Source: Bromus sterilis (Eukaryota; Streptophyta; Magnoliopsida; Poales; Poaceae). Taken from it: a stretch of DNA of 64,000 nt. Positions 55,581-64,000 of this stretch are shown in pieces; within the stretch, counting starts at the first letter, position 1; each line of letters starts with the position of its first letter. The notes under the pieces are model-generated. The model searched no databases. It saw only the letters and a program-made list of their open reading frames with translations, and was not told where the DNA came from. The DNA lies in assembly GCA_950022295.1 (NCBI GenBank), contig OX465600.1, positions 20,559,282-20,623,281 of the forward strand. The letters run 5' to 3'. A program made the position numbers and the translations under genes.

Positions 55581-55795
55581 GACTCTCGGTCCATTGGTCT
55601 TTAAAGTGCTTGCACTTATATTCGTTAGTTTGGTTTGATTGGGACTAGACAACTAAATAAAAGAAAAGGACCCCCAGTCCATTGGTCTTTAAAATACTTG
55701 CACTTAAATTTGTTATTTTGGCTTGATTGAGAATAGACGGCTGAATAAAAGAAAAGGACTCCCAATCAATTTGACCTTTTAAAATATTGGAGCTA
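55581..55795. repeat. 88-bp tandem repeat, about 2.4 copies
   Basis: Units start gactctcggtccattggt (55581), gacccccagtccattggt (55669) and gactcccaatcaatttga (55757). Spacing is 88 bp, and each full unit ends ctRaataaaagaaaag. Confidence 0.9.
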
Positions 55796-55959
55796 ACAGA
55801 GAGAGAACGTGGCCCTCCCTTGGTGTTTCTGGAACGAACGATCACACGTTTCGGGAGGCTCCAGCAAACGGATGACATCGTTCACGTTGGAAAGCTTCCT
55901 CGACAATGCCCAGCATTCTACTCATTGAGGACCACCCCCTCTCCTTCCTCTCACGAAAA

Positions 55960-56370
55960 GAATTGACATGCTACAACGAAGAAACTTGTCATATGTTTAG
56001 GTTTCTGCCATGTTATGCGCAAAGAGAATTGCCACACTATACATTTAGAGAATATGGCAAATGCTGAGCGGAGAAAAATTGTCATGCCCATATGTTTAGA
56101 GATTGTTATGCTATAGCAGAAAGATTGTCATATTGTAGATGAGAACAATTTTCATACATGTCTACTGAGTTGACATGCTACAGATTTAGAAAGAAGAGGA
56201 TTGACATGTACAACAGAATTATTTTTTGGTGCAACAGAACAAAATTGCCACGCATGTCTATTGAATTACCATGCGACAACATAATGTATTATCATGATAC
56301 AACATAGAAAATTGTCGTGGCACAGTATAGAGAGTTGCCATGCTATAGCATATATATAGTTGCCATGTTT
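55960..56370. repeat. Degenerate 'gccatgctaca' patch
   Basis: Variants of attgccatgctata, ttgacatgctaca and ttgtcatgctata recur at 20-40-bp steps; similar in style to the catggcaa arrays but not clearly the same unit. Confidence 0.5.
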
Positions 56371-56798
56371 AACATGTCCGAAAAAAATGCTGATGTGAAA
56401 GAGAAAGAAATTGAAAAAAAAGTTTTGTCTTCTCTTATTTAAGAGATGATCTCTTAGCAATAATTCTCTCACCATAAATTTAGGAACCTCTAGCTATTAT
56501 AGATAAGTTAAGATAAAACCCATTGTATATCGCTTTTTTTTGTCATATTTAAATTACGTGATGAAGCTAAGATAAAGGGATATTTTACGGTACATCCTAC
56601 TCCCAAAAGTAATGGGTAGTATATGGCTGATCCAATGGTTATTATTGATTCTTAAAACAAAATCTTCAGGGATATATTGGTAATTGACTGGTAGGGTAAA
56701 ATTGTCCTTTCCTAATGATAATTATAATGTAATTAATCTGACATTATTGAAAAATATAGTGATAAACATGTTTTAACTCAGCCGGGCACACATAGTCG

Positions 56799-58462
56799 AT
56801 GTCATTCTTTCCGCCTCTCCTCGTCGCAAGGGCGCCGCCGCCGCCCTCAGATCTCGACGACGCAGCCGCCTCGCGCCACGCCGGCCGTCTCTCAGGCGCG
56901 CCCTCCCTTGGTCGCGGTGCAGGGCGACGCAGCCGCCTCGCACCGCGCCGGCCGTCTCTCAATCGCGCCCTCCCCTGGTTGCGGTGCAGGAGTCAGTCGC
57001 GCCCTCCCCTCCTCGCGGCGCAGAACGCAGCCGCCCCGCTCTCCGACGCGCTCGCGGTGCAGAACGCAGTCGTCCCTCTCTCCCCCACTCGCCGTGCAGG
57101 ACCCAGCCGCTCAGGCCGGCGACCCTCTCTCCGTCGCACGAACTCCTCGCCTAGGTACATCTTTTTCTACTCAGAATACTGGTTAACAACATGTTTTTGT
57201 ACCGAAATTGTTCAATTTCCAGTGCGTGTAGGCTTATGTTTCTGTTATTCGTGATCATGTGGTAATTTATGATCACTTGTGTTTGTGCTGGCAGGGTAAC
57301 AACATGGGTGATCAACATGGCCTATAAGAAGAAATTCAGAATCACAAGGAAAAAGAAAGATGCATGGATTCACAGGATGTACGAGTTGAGAGAGAAGTGG
57401 TCTTTAGCATATACAAAGGAAAGGTATTTTCTTGGGATGACGAGCAATCAGAGGAGTGAGTCTCTCAACTCGAGGCTTCATGTGCACCTGAACAGGAGAA
57501 TGAAACTCGTTGATCTGGTGCAGCACGTTGAGCACTGTGTGTCAGTTTTGCGTAGAAATGAAGCGGCATTAGACGCTGTAGCTTCACACACAGTCCCCTT
57601 CACTAAATTGACTGCCGACCCACTAGAGATAAGTGCCTCGTCTATTTATACCCCTGTTATGCTCACTAAGGTAAAGGCTGAGATTGTCAACTTAACAAGA
57701 TGGGATGTTCTTGAGGTGGAAGAGGACACTGGTTTGGTTAGCTATGGAGTTGCTCGCAAAGAGTCGTTGCACGTTAGATTTCATGTGACATGTATATTTG
57801 AAGGATCGAAGATGGAAAGTGCATATTGTGGATGTAGGAAGATGGAAAGCGAGGATTTTCCATGTGCTCATATATTTTGCGTTCTGAAGTACAATGGTAT
57901 ATGCACCATCCCCACATGTTGTGTGAAGGCTAGATGGACAATGAAAGCCAAGCCTGCGTTCAGTTCCGTGAGGAGTGCCAATACACATGTATGGTCAGAA
58001 CAGATGGATAAGTACCATGAATTGCGCAATATGGCTAGTGAGGCTTTATTCACAGCCTCAGCTAGCACAATGCAATCAGAAAAGCTGATGGAGTACCTGA
58101 GAAGCATATTGGACGATGGCGACATAAATGATGGGAAAACCCGAACGACATCGTTTGTTCCTATGCCGGCATATTTTTCTGGGGCGCGGCAATGCTTTAC
58201 AGATGCAGTCCAAGACCCAATACCAATTAAACCCAAAGGCAGACCGGGCAAAGAATCGAATAAGAGGTTGAAACCATTCCACGAGAATTTGAAAGCAAAA
58301 AATAAAACGTTGAAGTAAGTGTTTGGTCATTTCGATGTGTACACATATGTTCATCCCTTTGTTGGTAGGCTGTTAATATGCTATATTTTTTACAGAAAAG
58401 TTCATGGTAAGTCAACTGAAAATTTTAAGGTGACTAGGGGGAGGAAGAAAAGTTCATGGTAA
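56799..58462 (+). CDS. FAR1/MULE-transposase-like protein with SWIM zinc finger, chimeric first exon
   Basis: Exons 56799-57154, 57295-58314 and 58396-58462 join in phase with normal junctions (AG|GTACAT...GCAG and AA|GTAAGT...ACAG), giving about 480 residues ending SSW-TAA. Exon 1 (about 118 residues) is GC-rich, Pro/Arg/Ala-rich and low-complexity, and has an internal repeat of about 70 bp. Exon 2 is FAR1/FRS-like: LREKWSLAYTKERYFLGM, SNQRSESLNSRLH, then a SWIM finger CGC...CAH (YCGCRKMESEDFPCAHIF, about residues 297-311). The tail is basic, KPKGRPGKESNKRLK. The N-terminal FAR1 DNA-binding domain and the catalytic part of the MULE transposase are missing. Either a truncated MULE transposase or a domesticated gene with an acquired first exon. 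Confidence 0.65.
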
Positions 58463-59537
58463 TTGACCATTTGTTCAGCATAGTTGTTGAGGAGGTCTTC
58501 CCGAATCAATAAACCACAACCCTGCATAGATTAATAACATGAAATAAAAAGTAAGCACTATCAACTCCGCCAAATAGCAATCATATAACAGATACCTCTT
58601 GCATGTTGCATTTTAGTAAGCAACGCCGTGTGTTATTATCACTATAATAGATGTCTCGGACTGCTGGCTTTTCATATGGGTACCGGGACACCCAGGTACT
58701 CTCACACCTTTTCGCAATCATAATCAGAATTAGAAGACATCCTCAAGCAAGATAGTTATATTTGAGGGAGTGATATGCTCAGGCATTAAGATCCATGCAG
58801 TACCATCAGTGCAAGAGAAGAGCAGAGAGCCTTCCTGCAATCACTTTTTGTTATTAGTGTGTTACTTGGGCACTAAAGCATGCATGTTTTAATCTGTTGG
58901 CACTCTGTGCAAATAGATGCACAGAACCTGATGCATACAACCAGAGGTGAATATATACAACCCGATGCATGCAAACATGAAATTCTCATCTAATCTTAGA
59001 GCATTAGGTCTCATGTGAATGTACTCAAAATTGAGTTGAGAGCATCAGGTCTTCTATCAATATGCACACAAATATTTCTACTAGTAAACAGACACTAGAG
59101 AAAAGAGCTTGTTGTCTGCATTTTTTGCAGCCAAGGATTATCCAGCGCCTTCCTCACCTCCATCTTGAGGCTTCTCTGCCTCTTTTGGAGCCAAGGGTTA
59201 TCCAGCGACTCCCTTAACAGGTTTGATTCCAGGTAGCTGTCATGTGAACAGAGCATCAGTGCTATGCGAAACATTCACACTAATCTACAAAGTCTGAAAA
59301 CTAATGTGCACAAAGGCTAGAGGGGAATTAGTCCCAAAACTAATGTTTACTAACAATGTCTATGTTTTCTTCGGTAGCTTCTATTTTATTTTCATGGATG
59401 AGATGAATCACATTGAACTTAGACTAAAGTAAAACATTACCAGGAAAATTGATTTTTTGTCAGCAATCAGGATTACAAGATGCAATCAGCAAGCAATAAA
59501 TATGCTGCTAGATGGTCATTTTTTTTTTGCGGGTAAG
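58463..59537. other. Stretch between FAR1-like gene and F-box fragments
   Basis: No gene seen. Two near-repeats (ccaaggattatccagcg and ccaagggttatccagcga) occur near 59130-59210. Confidence 0.5.
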
Positions 59538-60100
59538 CTAGATGGTCATTTTGTACATTAGCACTACTATATTCAAACTAATCATGACGAAAGAGCAGAT
59601 CTGCACGCACCTGAGGCTGTGGCTCACGAGGCGGAGACGCACCCCCTTCATGCTCCCTTGGATGTTGAGGATCTCCAGGGCGGGGCTCCTGGCGACGACG
59701 GCCTCGATGTCCCCGTCCTCCACGGCGACGCTGCAGATGCCGAGCTCCCGGAGGTGGGGAAAGGAGGCGCCTTGGAGGCCAGCCGCGTCCGGGAACCGTG
59801 GACGCAGCGGAAGGGCCCCGTGTGCGTGGCGAGCATGCGGGAGACGGCCGCGGTGGCGTCCGGCGTGCTGGCGCGCGCGGGTCTGCGGCCGTTGGAGATC
59901 AGCTGGGTGTCGACCAGCATGAGCGGCGTCGAGCGCCAGACCCCGCGCCAGCGCGCGGCGAGCACGGCGGTGCGGGCGGCGTCCTTGACGGGGAGGGCCT
60001 TCACGGCGACGGGGGGTTCGCCGTCGTTCTCATCTCGCCCTACCGCCGCCAGGATAAGAACGACCGTGCAGAGGGTGGGCCGTGGGATGCGGATGGCGAT
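59538..60100 (-). pseudogene. F-box/FBD-LRR protein fragment
   Basis: On the minus strand LPVKDAARTAVLAARWRGVW then STPLMLVDTQLI reads as the F-box (residues shortly after about 60004). MLATHTGPFRCVH follows. After a frameshift near 59720, MEDGDIEAVVARSPALEIL then MKGVRLRLVSHSLRCVQICS reads as the typical LRR/FBD part of grass F-box proteins. No start codon with a proper leader, one frameshift and no C-terminal FBD domain, so a fragment. The substrate role of such proteins (SCF ubiquitin ligase adaptor) cannot apply to this copy. Confidence 0.75.
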
Positions 60101-60315
60101 TTACAAATAGAAATAAAAAATGAACACATGAAATTCCGGTTATACCCTTTACTCGTTATTTTAGGAAATAAGCCCGCGTTTTGGCTATACAGGGAAGTAC
60201 CGATATTGCCCCTGATCGCGAAATATACTGCCGAAAGTCTGCAGTAGTATTAACAGATCTGGATCGTCCAAACGGAAGAAATTAACGGTCTATATTGGCC
60301 TGATGTACTGTAAAA

Positions 60316-60872
60316 GGTCTCAATATGAAACAGTTTTTTCAACCATTGTATATACCCTTAACTATTCAATTATACAAGCATAGTGTGTTTGTCGTGACTG
60401 ACAAGCCAGTATAATGTTTCATCGATCCCCTCAATTAGTTTAAGCCTTCCGCAAAAGAAGGTAAGTTGTATGAAGTCCTAATATTTGTAGCATTGTAGAC
60501 GCTAAGCTCCAAAGCAAAGCAAAAATAACGAATTGGTCATCATCATGACATGCAATCTACTTCCTTTTTTTTTGCGAGAAGGATGGAGTACCTGCAAATG
60601 CTGACTCGATGCATTGTTTAGACCTTGTAATTCGATTCTAGGTCATATACTCTAGACGGCTCATTGTATACCATATGTAACTACCCAGTTTTGTAGCATT
60701 AATGTAGATGCATTATATGTAACTACCCAGTATAAGACAAAAATACAAATTTGTATGCATGGGTAGAGAATGCATGCATGTGGCCATTCACCCGCCCCAT
60801 TTTTTTTTAAATGTCTTCTTTCTAGAGCCTAATTAGTTTTCGCCCCCAAAAAAACTAAATATATAGGTGTTA
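60316..60872. other. Intergenic; no gene recognised
   Basis: Only AT-rich sequence with two near-copies of 'gtaactacccag' near 60675 and 60719. Confidence 0.5.
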
Positions 60873-62308
60873 GGGCATCTTCAACGCTGATCATTCAAAC
60901 AAATACCACATTCGCCTGCGGACGGGGTTAGACCAGTCCGCGGACACTCATGCAAGAGCTGGCCATCAAACTTTGGTCACATCCGTTCACGAGTAGTTCA
61001 ACCAAAATACGGTAAATCACACGAACTCTAAAAGAATTCATTAAACATATACATAATTTACATAAATCGAACGTGTTTCATGCAAACTGGATGATTTTCA
61101 TAAATATAACTTTAACCTAGTATAAAACTACAACGACGCCCATGAGGGGCTACATATATGATTTGCAGCCGCTTTCGCTCGTTCCTGGTAATTGGCATAT
61201 AAGCTCCCAAAAATCGGCGGTTGTGACCATCATGTAAACGGACAATTACGACTGTTCTAGGTCATCGAAATAGAAGCTCTTGGAACACTGCGATCGGGCA
61301 GCGAAGAATCTCACGAGACAAGACGGCACAAAAGGCGCGACAACATGTTCTTTTGTATCAAGTTGCCTCGTCTCTGGGGTTGGGGTGCTGATGCGGGATG
61401 CCAACCCAAGGAGAAAGATATCCTCGCAGGACGCAACATGCGGCCCGCTTCCTCCGTGAGATCGAAGTATGAAATGACGACCGACGTACGTGTTGTGCCT
61501 GAACCTTATGCTGGAGCACAACTTTTACACGTTGTAGTTAGTCAGTGCGCAACCCCTCCGATAAGGAAAAGTGTTGCCCATAATGGCTACCAAGGCAATC
61601 ATTGCATCGGGCTTCTTAAGGAGAGTTGATGTCTACAATCGCTTTTTCTCGGTCAACGAAACAAGCTCTATCCCACAAGAGTCTAGAGATATGCTTCATG
61701 GTGAAGATGGAGGAATAAAGGGGAATGGGAAATGCGTGGTGTGTTCCATGGTCCTGTGAGGGTAGTTTAATAAGCGGTCGTCGGCTAGGAGAGCGAGGAG
61801 CCATTTTGAATGCGGGGCGTCGATGTAGGTTTCTCAGTCGCCGCCTTTTTTAGTGTCGACAGGCGATGGATAGATAGTCGTCCCATCATGTCTCTCGGAC
61901 ATTTAATATGCGTGTATATCGGGGCTCAAGGATGCGGTATCGTTCGTTCCTCCAATAAACTAACGCGTCTGCACTAGATGGTCATCAATGACGGCCACAG
62001 TGGCTTGTCGTGGAACCGCTTGTCCGACATCCAATACCAGCGATCTCAATGAATTGACGACAAGCTCTTCGCGTACGGGAAGGATGATTTTTGCCACATA
62101 GGGATTTCGGATGGGACCTGATTATTGGTTGAGGGCATTTCGGTGGACCAGACTCCCGGAGCCCCCCCCCCCACCCCGTCTGTTCCGGTTTGGTTATTAT
62201 GCAGATCAACCTGCGAACGGATACATGACCGCATTAGAAGGTAAAAGTGGCCCGATAGCCCAGTCTAGAAAGATAAGGAATGTTTAAGGGTGTGTGTTAG
62301 AGATGCCC
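60873..62308. mobile_element. Non-autonomous PIF/Harbinger element (1436 bp)
   Basis: Termini gggcatcttcaacgc (60873) and its inverted near-match gtgttagagatgccc (ending 62308) are flanked by TTA on both sides (60870-60872 and 62309-62311), the PIF/Harbinger target. ORFs inside (61246-61804) overlap on both strands and show no transposase motif. Confidence 0.85.
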
Positions 62309-62414
62309 TTAGGTATTATGACATTTGCTAGTTTTCTTATTGATTTCTATTGGTGGGTGAATGTTTTTAGGTGCGCAGGAAGTTGGGGACTCCGCATATG
62401 CTATTAATTTTAGG

Positions 62415-62860
62415 GAAAATATCATATGAAAACCAATATTCAGTCGAAACCGGAGAAAATCATTTGAAAATAATATTTCGAATATTTCAAAAAATCTAAA
62501 ACAAATGTGGGATGTTAAGAAGATAATGTTAGACTACCATGCAGAATTTCAAGTGAAAACACATAGTGAGATGTGAGCTCTTGAAAAATAACAAAATCAG
62601 CATTAAATAGTGTCAAATAGTAACATCACTATTTATTAAATTTTATTTATTTTTCATAGCTCACACTCCGTAATATGTTTTAACTGAAAATTTTGCATGG
62701 TAGTAGAACATCATCCTCTTAACAACTCATATTTTATTCCAGATATTTTCAAAACATTCAAACATGGTTTCCACAAAGTTTTCTTTGAAAGTTGGTTTCC
62801 GTATGACTTAATTTTAAGCATATGCCTTTCTTGCACAATTTTCAACAAACACTCTTATAG
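62415..62860. repeat. Foldback (long inverted repeat) element upstream of dioxygenase gene 2
   Basis: The left arm includes tactaccatgc-type sequence (gactaccatgcagaatttc, about 62531-62549) and gagatgtgagctcttgaaaa. The right arm holds the near-complements ttttcatagctcacactccg and attttgcatggtagtaga. The arms meet around 62600-62635. It looks like a MITE-style foldback; I could not define its ends or a target duplication exactly. Confidence 0.65.
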
Positions 62861-63085
62861 AAAAATTAAAAATCATTCAAGTTATTGAGGTGCCGAAGTC
62901 TCCTTCCTTCTTTATCCACCTACAGCAAAGCTCGTTGCCGGCTAGCAAATTGTTTAAACCCACGGAGTACTCGAGTAGAGAACAAGATAAATGCAGAGGA
63001 AGCAAAGCAGAGAGGAGACAATTGCAAGCCTTCCCATCCAGTCATCGAGAGCCCACGGTACCTCGTCACCTCGACGACGTCAGCC

Positions 63086-63603
63086 ATGTCCGCCGCCTAC
63101 GACCGCAAGGCCGACCTCCGAGCGCTGGACGCTTCCTGCGCCGGCGTTCAAGGCCTCGCCGCCTCCGGCATCACGCACCTCCCCCGCATCTTCCGCGTCC
63201 CCGACCACCGCCACGAATCACCGCCGCCGCAACCTCTCTTCCAAGAACCACCGTCGTCAGCGGCGATCGTTCCCGTGATTGACCTCTGCGGCCCCGACCG
63301 CGCCGCCGTGGTCGCCTCCGTCCGCCGGGCCGCGACGGAGTGGGGGTTCTTCCAGGTGACCGGTCACGGTGTGCCTCTGGAGTCAATGGCCGCGGCGACG
63401 AACGCGGCGAGGAGGTTCCACGAGGCCGACGGCGGCGAGGGCAGCGCCAAGGCCAGGCTCTACTCTCGTGAGCCTGACAAGGCGGTTAAGTACCACTGCA
63501 ATTTCGACCTGCACCAGTCGCTGGTCGCAAACTGGCGCGACACGCTCTACCTCCGCATGGCCCCCGACCCCGCCGACGCCGGCGACCTGCCGGACAGCTG
63601 CCG
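63086..63603 (+). CDS. 2-oxoglutarate/Fe(II)-dependent dioxygenase gene 2, first exon only
   Basis: The ATG at 63086 gives MSAAYDRKADLRALDASCAG, the same start type as gene 1. VPVIDLCGPDRAAVVASVRR, EWGFFQVTGHGVP and the exon-end block VANWRDTLYLRMAP follow, then a donor CG|GTGAGT at 63603 at exactly the same position and phase as in gene 1. The 518-nt exon has no frameshift or stop. An in-frame upstream ATG exists at 62885, but family comparison favours 63086. Exons 2 and 3, with the iron ligands, are not in the window. A Helitron end lies at 63951 in the expected intron 1. It is a tandem paralogue of 45589-46964, about 17 kb apart and on the same strand. Confidence 0.88.
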
Positions 63604-63950
63604 GTGAGTGTTCTGCAGGCTCCGTAACTGCAATTAAACGAGTTCAGTTCGACACCTAATCAATGCGATGTTCAGTTGAATTTGTTGCATACATCATTTA
63701 AAATGCCTCTAAAAAGTGTTTTCTTTTCTAACAAACATATAGAATAATTAAATACAAAGAACTCCGTTGGCTATATTTTGTACTGGCAGTCTTATGTGGT
63801 AAATTAGAAACTTTAATTTGCTTCGGTATATTCCACTAGAAAAGATTGCATTATTCAATTTATATAAAAGATGGATATCTTGTATTAAAAATGGATTACA
63901 TTATTGAAGGGCCACCGCAACAACTAATTCTTGTTGAACCATAGTAGTAA
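63604..63950 (+). other. Start of intron 1 of dioxygenase gene 2
   Basis: AT-rich sequence after the GTGAGT donor; it is already longer than intron 1 of gene 1 (156 bp). No acceptor with exon 2 homology is seen before the window ends. Confidence 0.7.
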
Positions 63951-64000
63951 CTAGATGATACCCCGCATTGCGGGAATCTATTGCAATATATTTGGAATGA
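63951..64000 (-). mobile_element. Helitron 3' end, element continues beyond the window
   Basis: After A (63950), CTAGATGATACCCCGC then attgcggg reads, on the minus strand, as a cccgc/gcggg stem followed by ATCATCTAG, the same 3' end as the Helitrons at 18060-18818 and 48185-48761. The rest lies outside the window. Confidence 0.75.

Larger units (their letters stand above)
56583..60315. mobile_element. Possible MULE-type unit carrying FAR1-like and F-box sequences
   Basis: ttttacggtacatc at 56583-56596 is repeated inverted at 60302-60315 (gatgtactgtaaaa), 13 of 14 matching, and weaker similarity extends inward (atccaatggtta against gatccagatctgtta). Between them lie a FAR1/MULE-type gene and F-box fragments. 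I could not find a convincing 9-bp target duplication, so the unit is a hypothesis. Confidence 0.3.

Noticed and set aside
61246..61804. ORFs within the PIF/Harbinger element
   Set aside because: They overlap on opposite strands and show no DDE transposase or Myb-like features.
62885..63085. Upstream in-frame ATG extending dioxygenase gene 2 by 67 codons
   Set aside because: The extension has no counterpart in gene 1, whose start matches the ATG at 63086; it is more likely 5' UTR.

Overview
The window looks like a repeat-dense piece of a grass chromosome, most likely Pooideae and probably Triticeae. The reasons are the nested Ty3/gypsy and Copia-type LTR elements, GC-rich monocot first exons, a Stowaway MITE, PIF/Harbinger and Helitron elements, and a 2-oxoglutarate dioxygenase gene type common in grasses. 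I see no prokaryotic or organellar genes and no rRNA or tRNA genes. All family assignments come from reading the sequence; no database was searched.

Layout. (1) 1-11119 is the 3' part of a Tat-lineage Ty3/gypsy element: archaeal-type RNase H, integrase, then a six-exon gene on the opposite strand, then the 3' LTR. Its integrase is split by a 2139-bp solo LTR with a perfect 5-bp target duplication. (2) 11120-21565 holds two tandem, broken copies of a 12-oxophytodienoate reductase (OPR) gene. Copy A keeps only its last codons next to the gypsy LTR. Copy B carries a 6.4-kb L1-type LINE in an intron, and that LINE's ORF2 is interrupted by a 759-bp Helitron. (3) 21647-25205 is a CACTA-like end followed by a long array of 'catggcaa'-type short repeats. 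(4) 25206-41690 is a second Tat-type element with both LTRs and a CATGG target duplication. A minus-strand, gag-protease-only Athila-like element (26359-33448, duplication CAAAC) sits inside its gag. Its 3' region contains a 12-unit hairpin array, a 29-bp array and an antisense ORF that reads as a B3-like domain protein. (5) 41691-55580 has one apparently intact three-exon dioxygenase gene (45589-46964), two Helitrons, a Stowaway MITE and a decayed Athila-like remnant. (6) 55581-62860 has an in-frame chimeric FAR1/MULE-type gene, F-box fragments, a 1.4-kb PIF/Harbinger element and a foldback repeat. (7) 63086-64000 has the first exon of a second dioxygenase gene; a Helitron end lies in what should be its first intron.

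How it fits together. The likely host genes are the dioxygenase pair, the remains of the OPR pair and possibly the FAR1-type chimera. The OPR and dioxygenase pairs are both tandem duplicates, and they were separated or inactivated by transposon insertion. The most unusual material is in the 3' regions of the two Tat elements. Both carry an antisense gene between pol and the 3' LTR, transcribed towards pol and starting MAPRR. One encodes a 'putative gypsy type transposon' (Transposase_28-like) coiled-coil protein and the other a B3-like DNA-binding protein, so the slot seems to be occupied by unrelated cargo.
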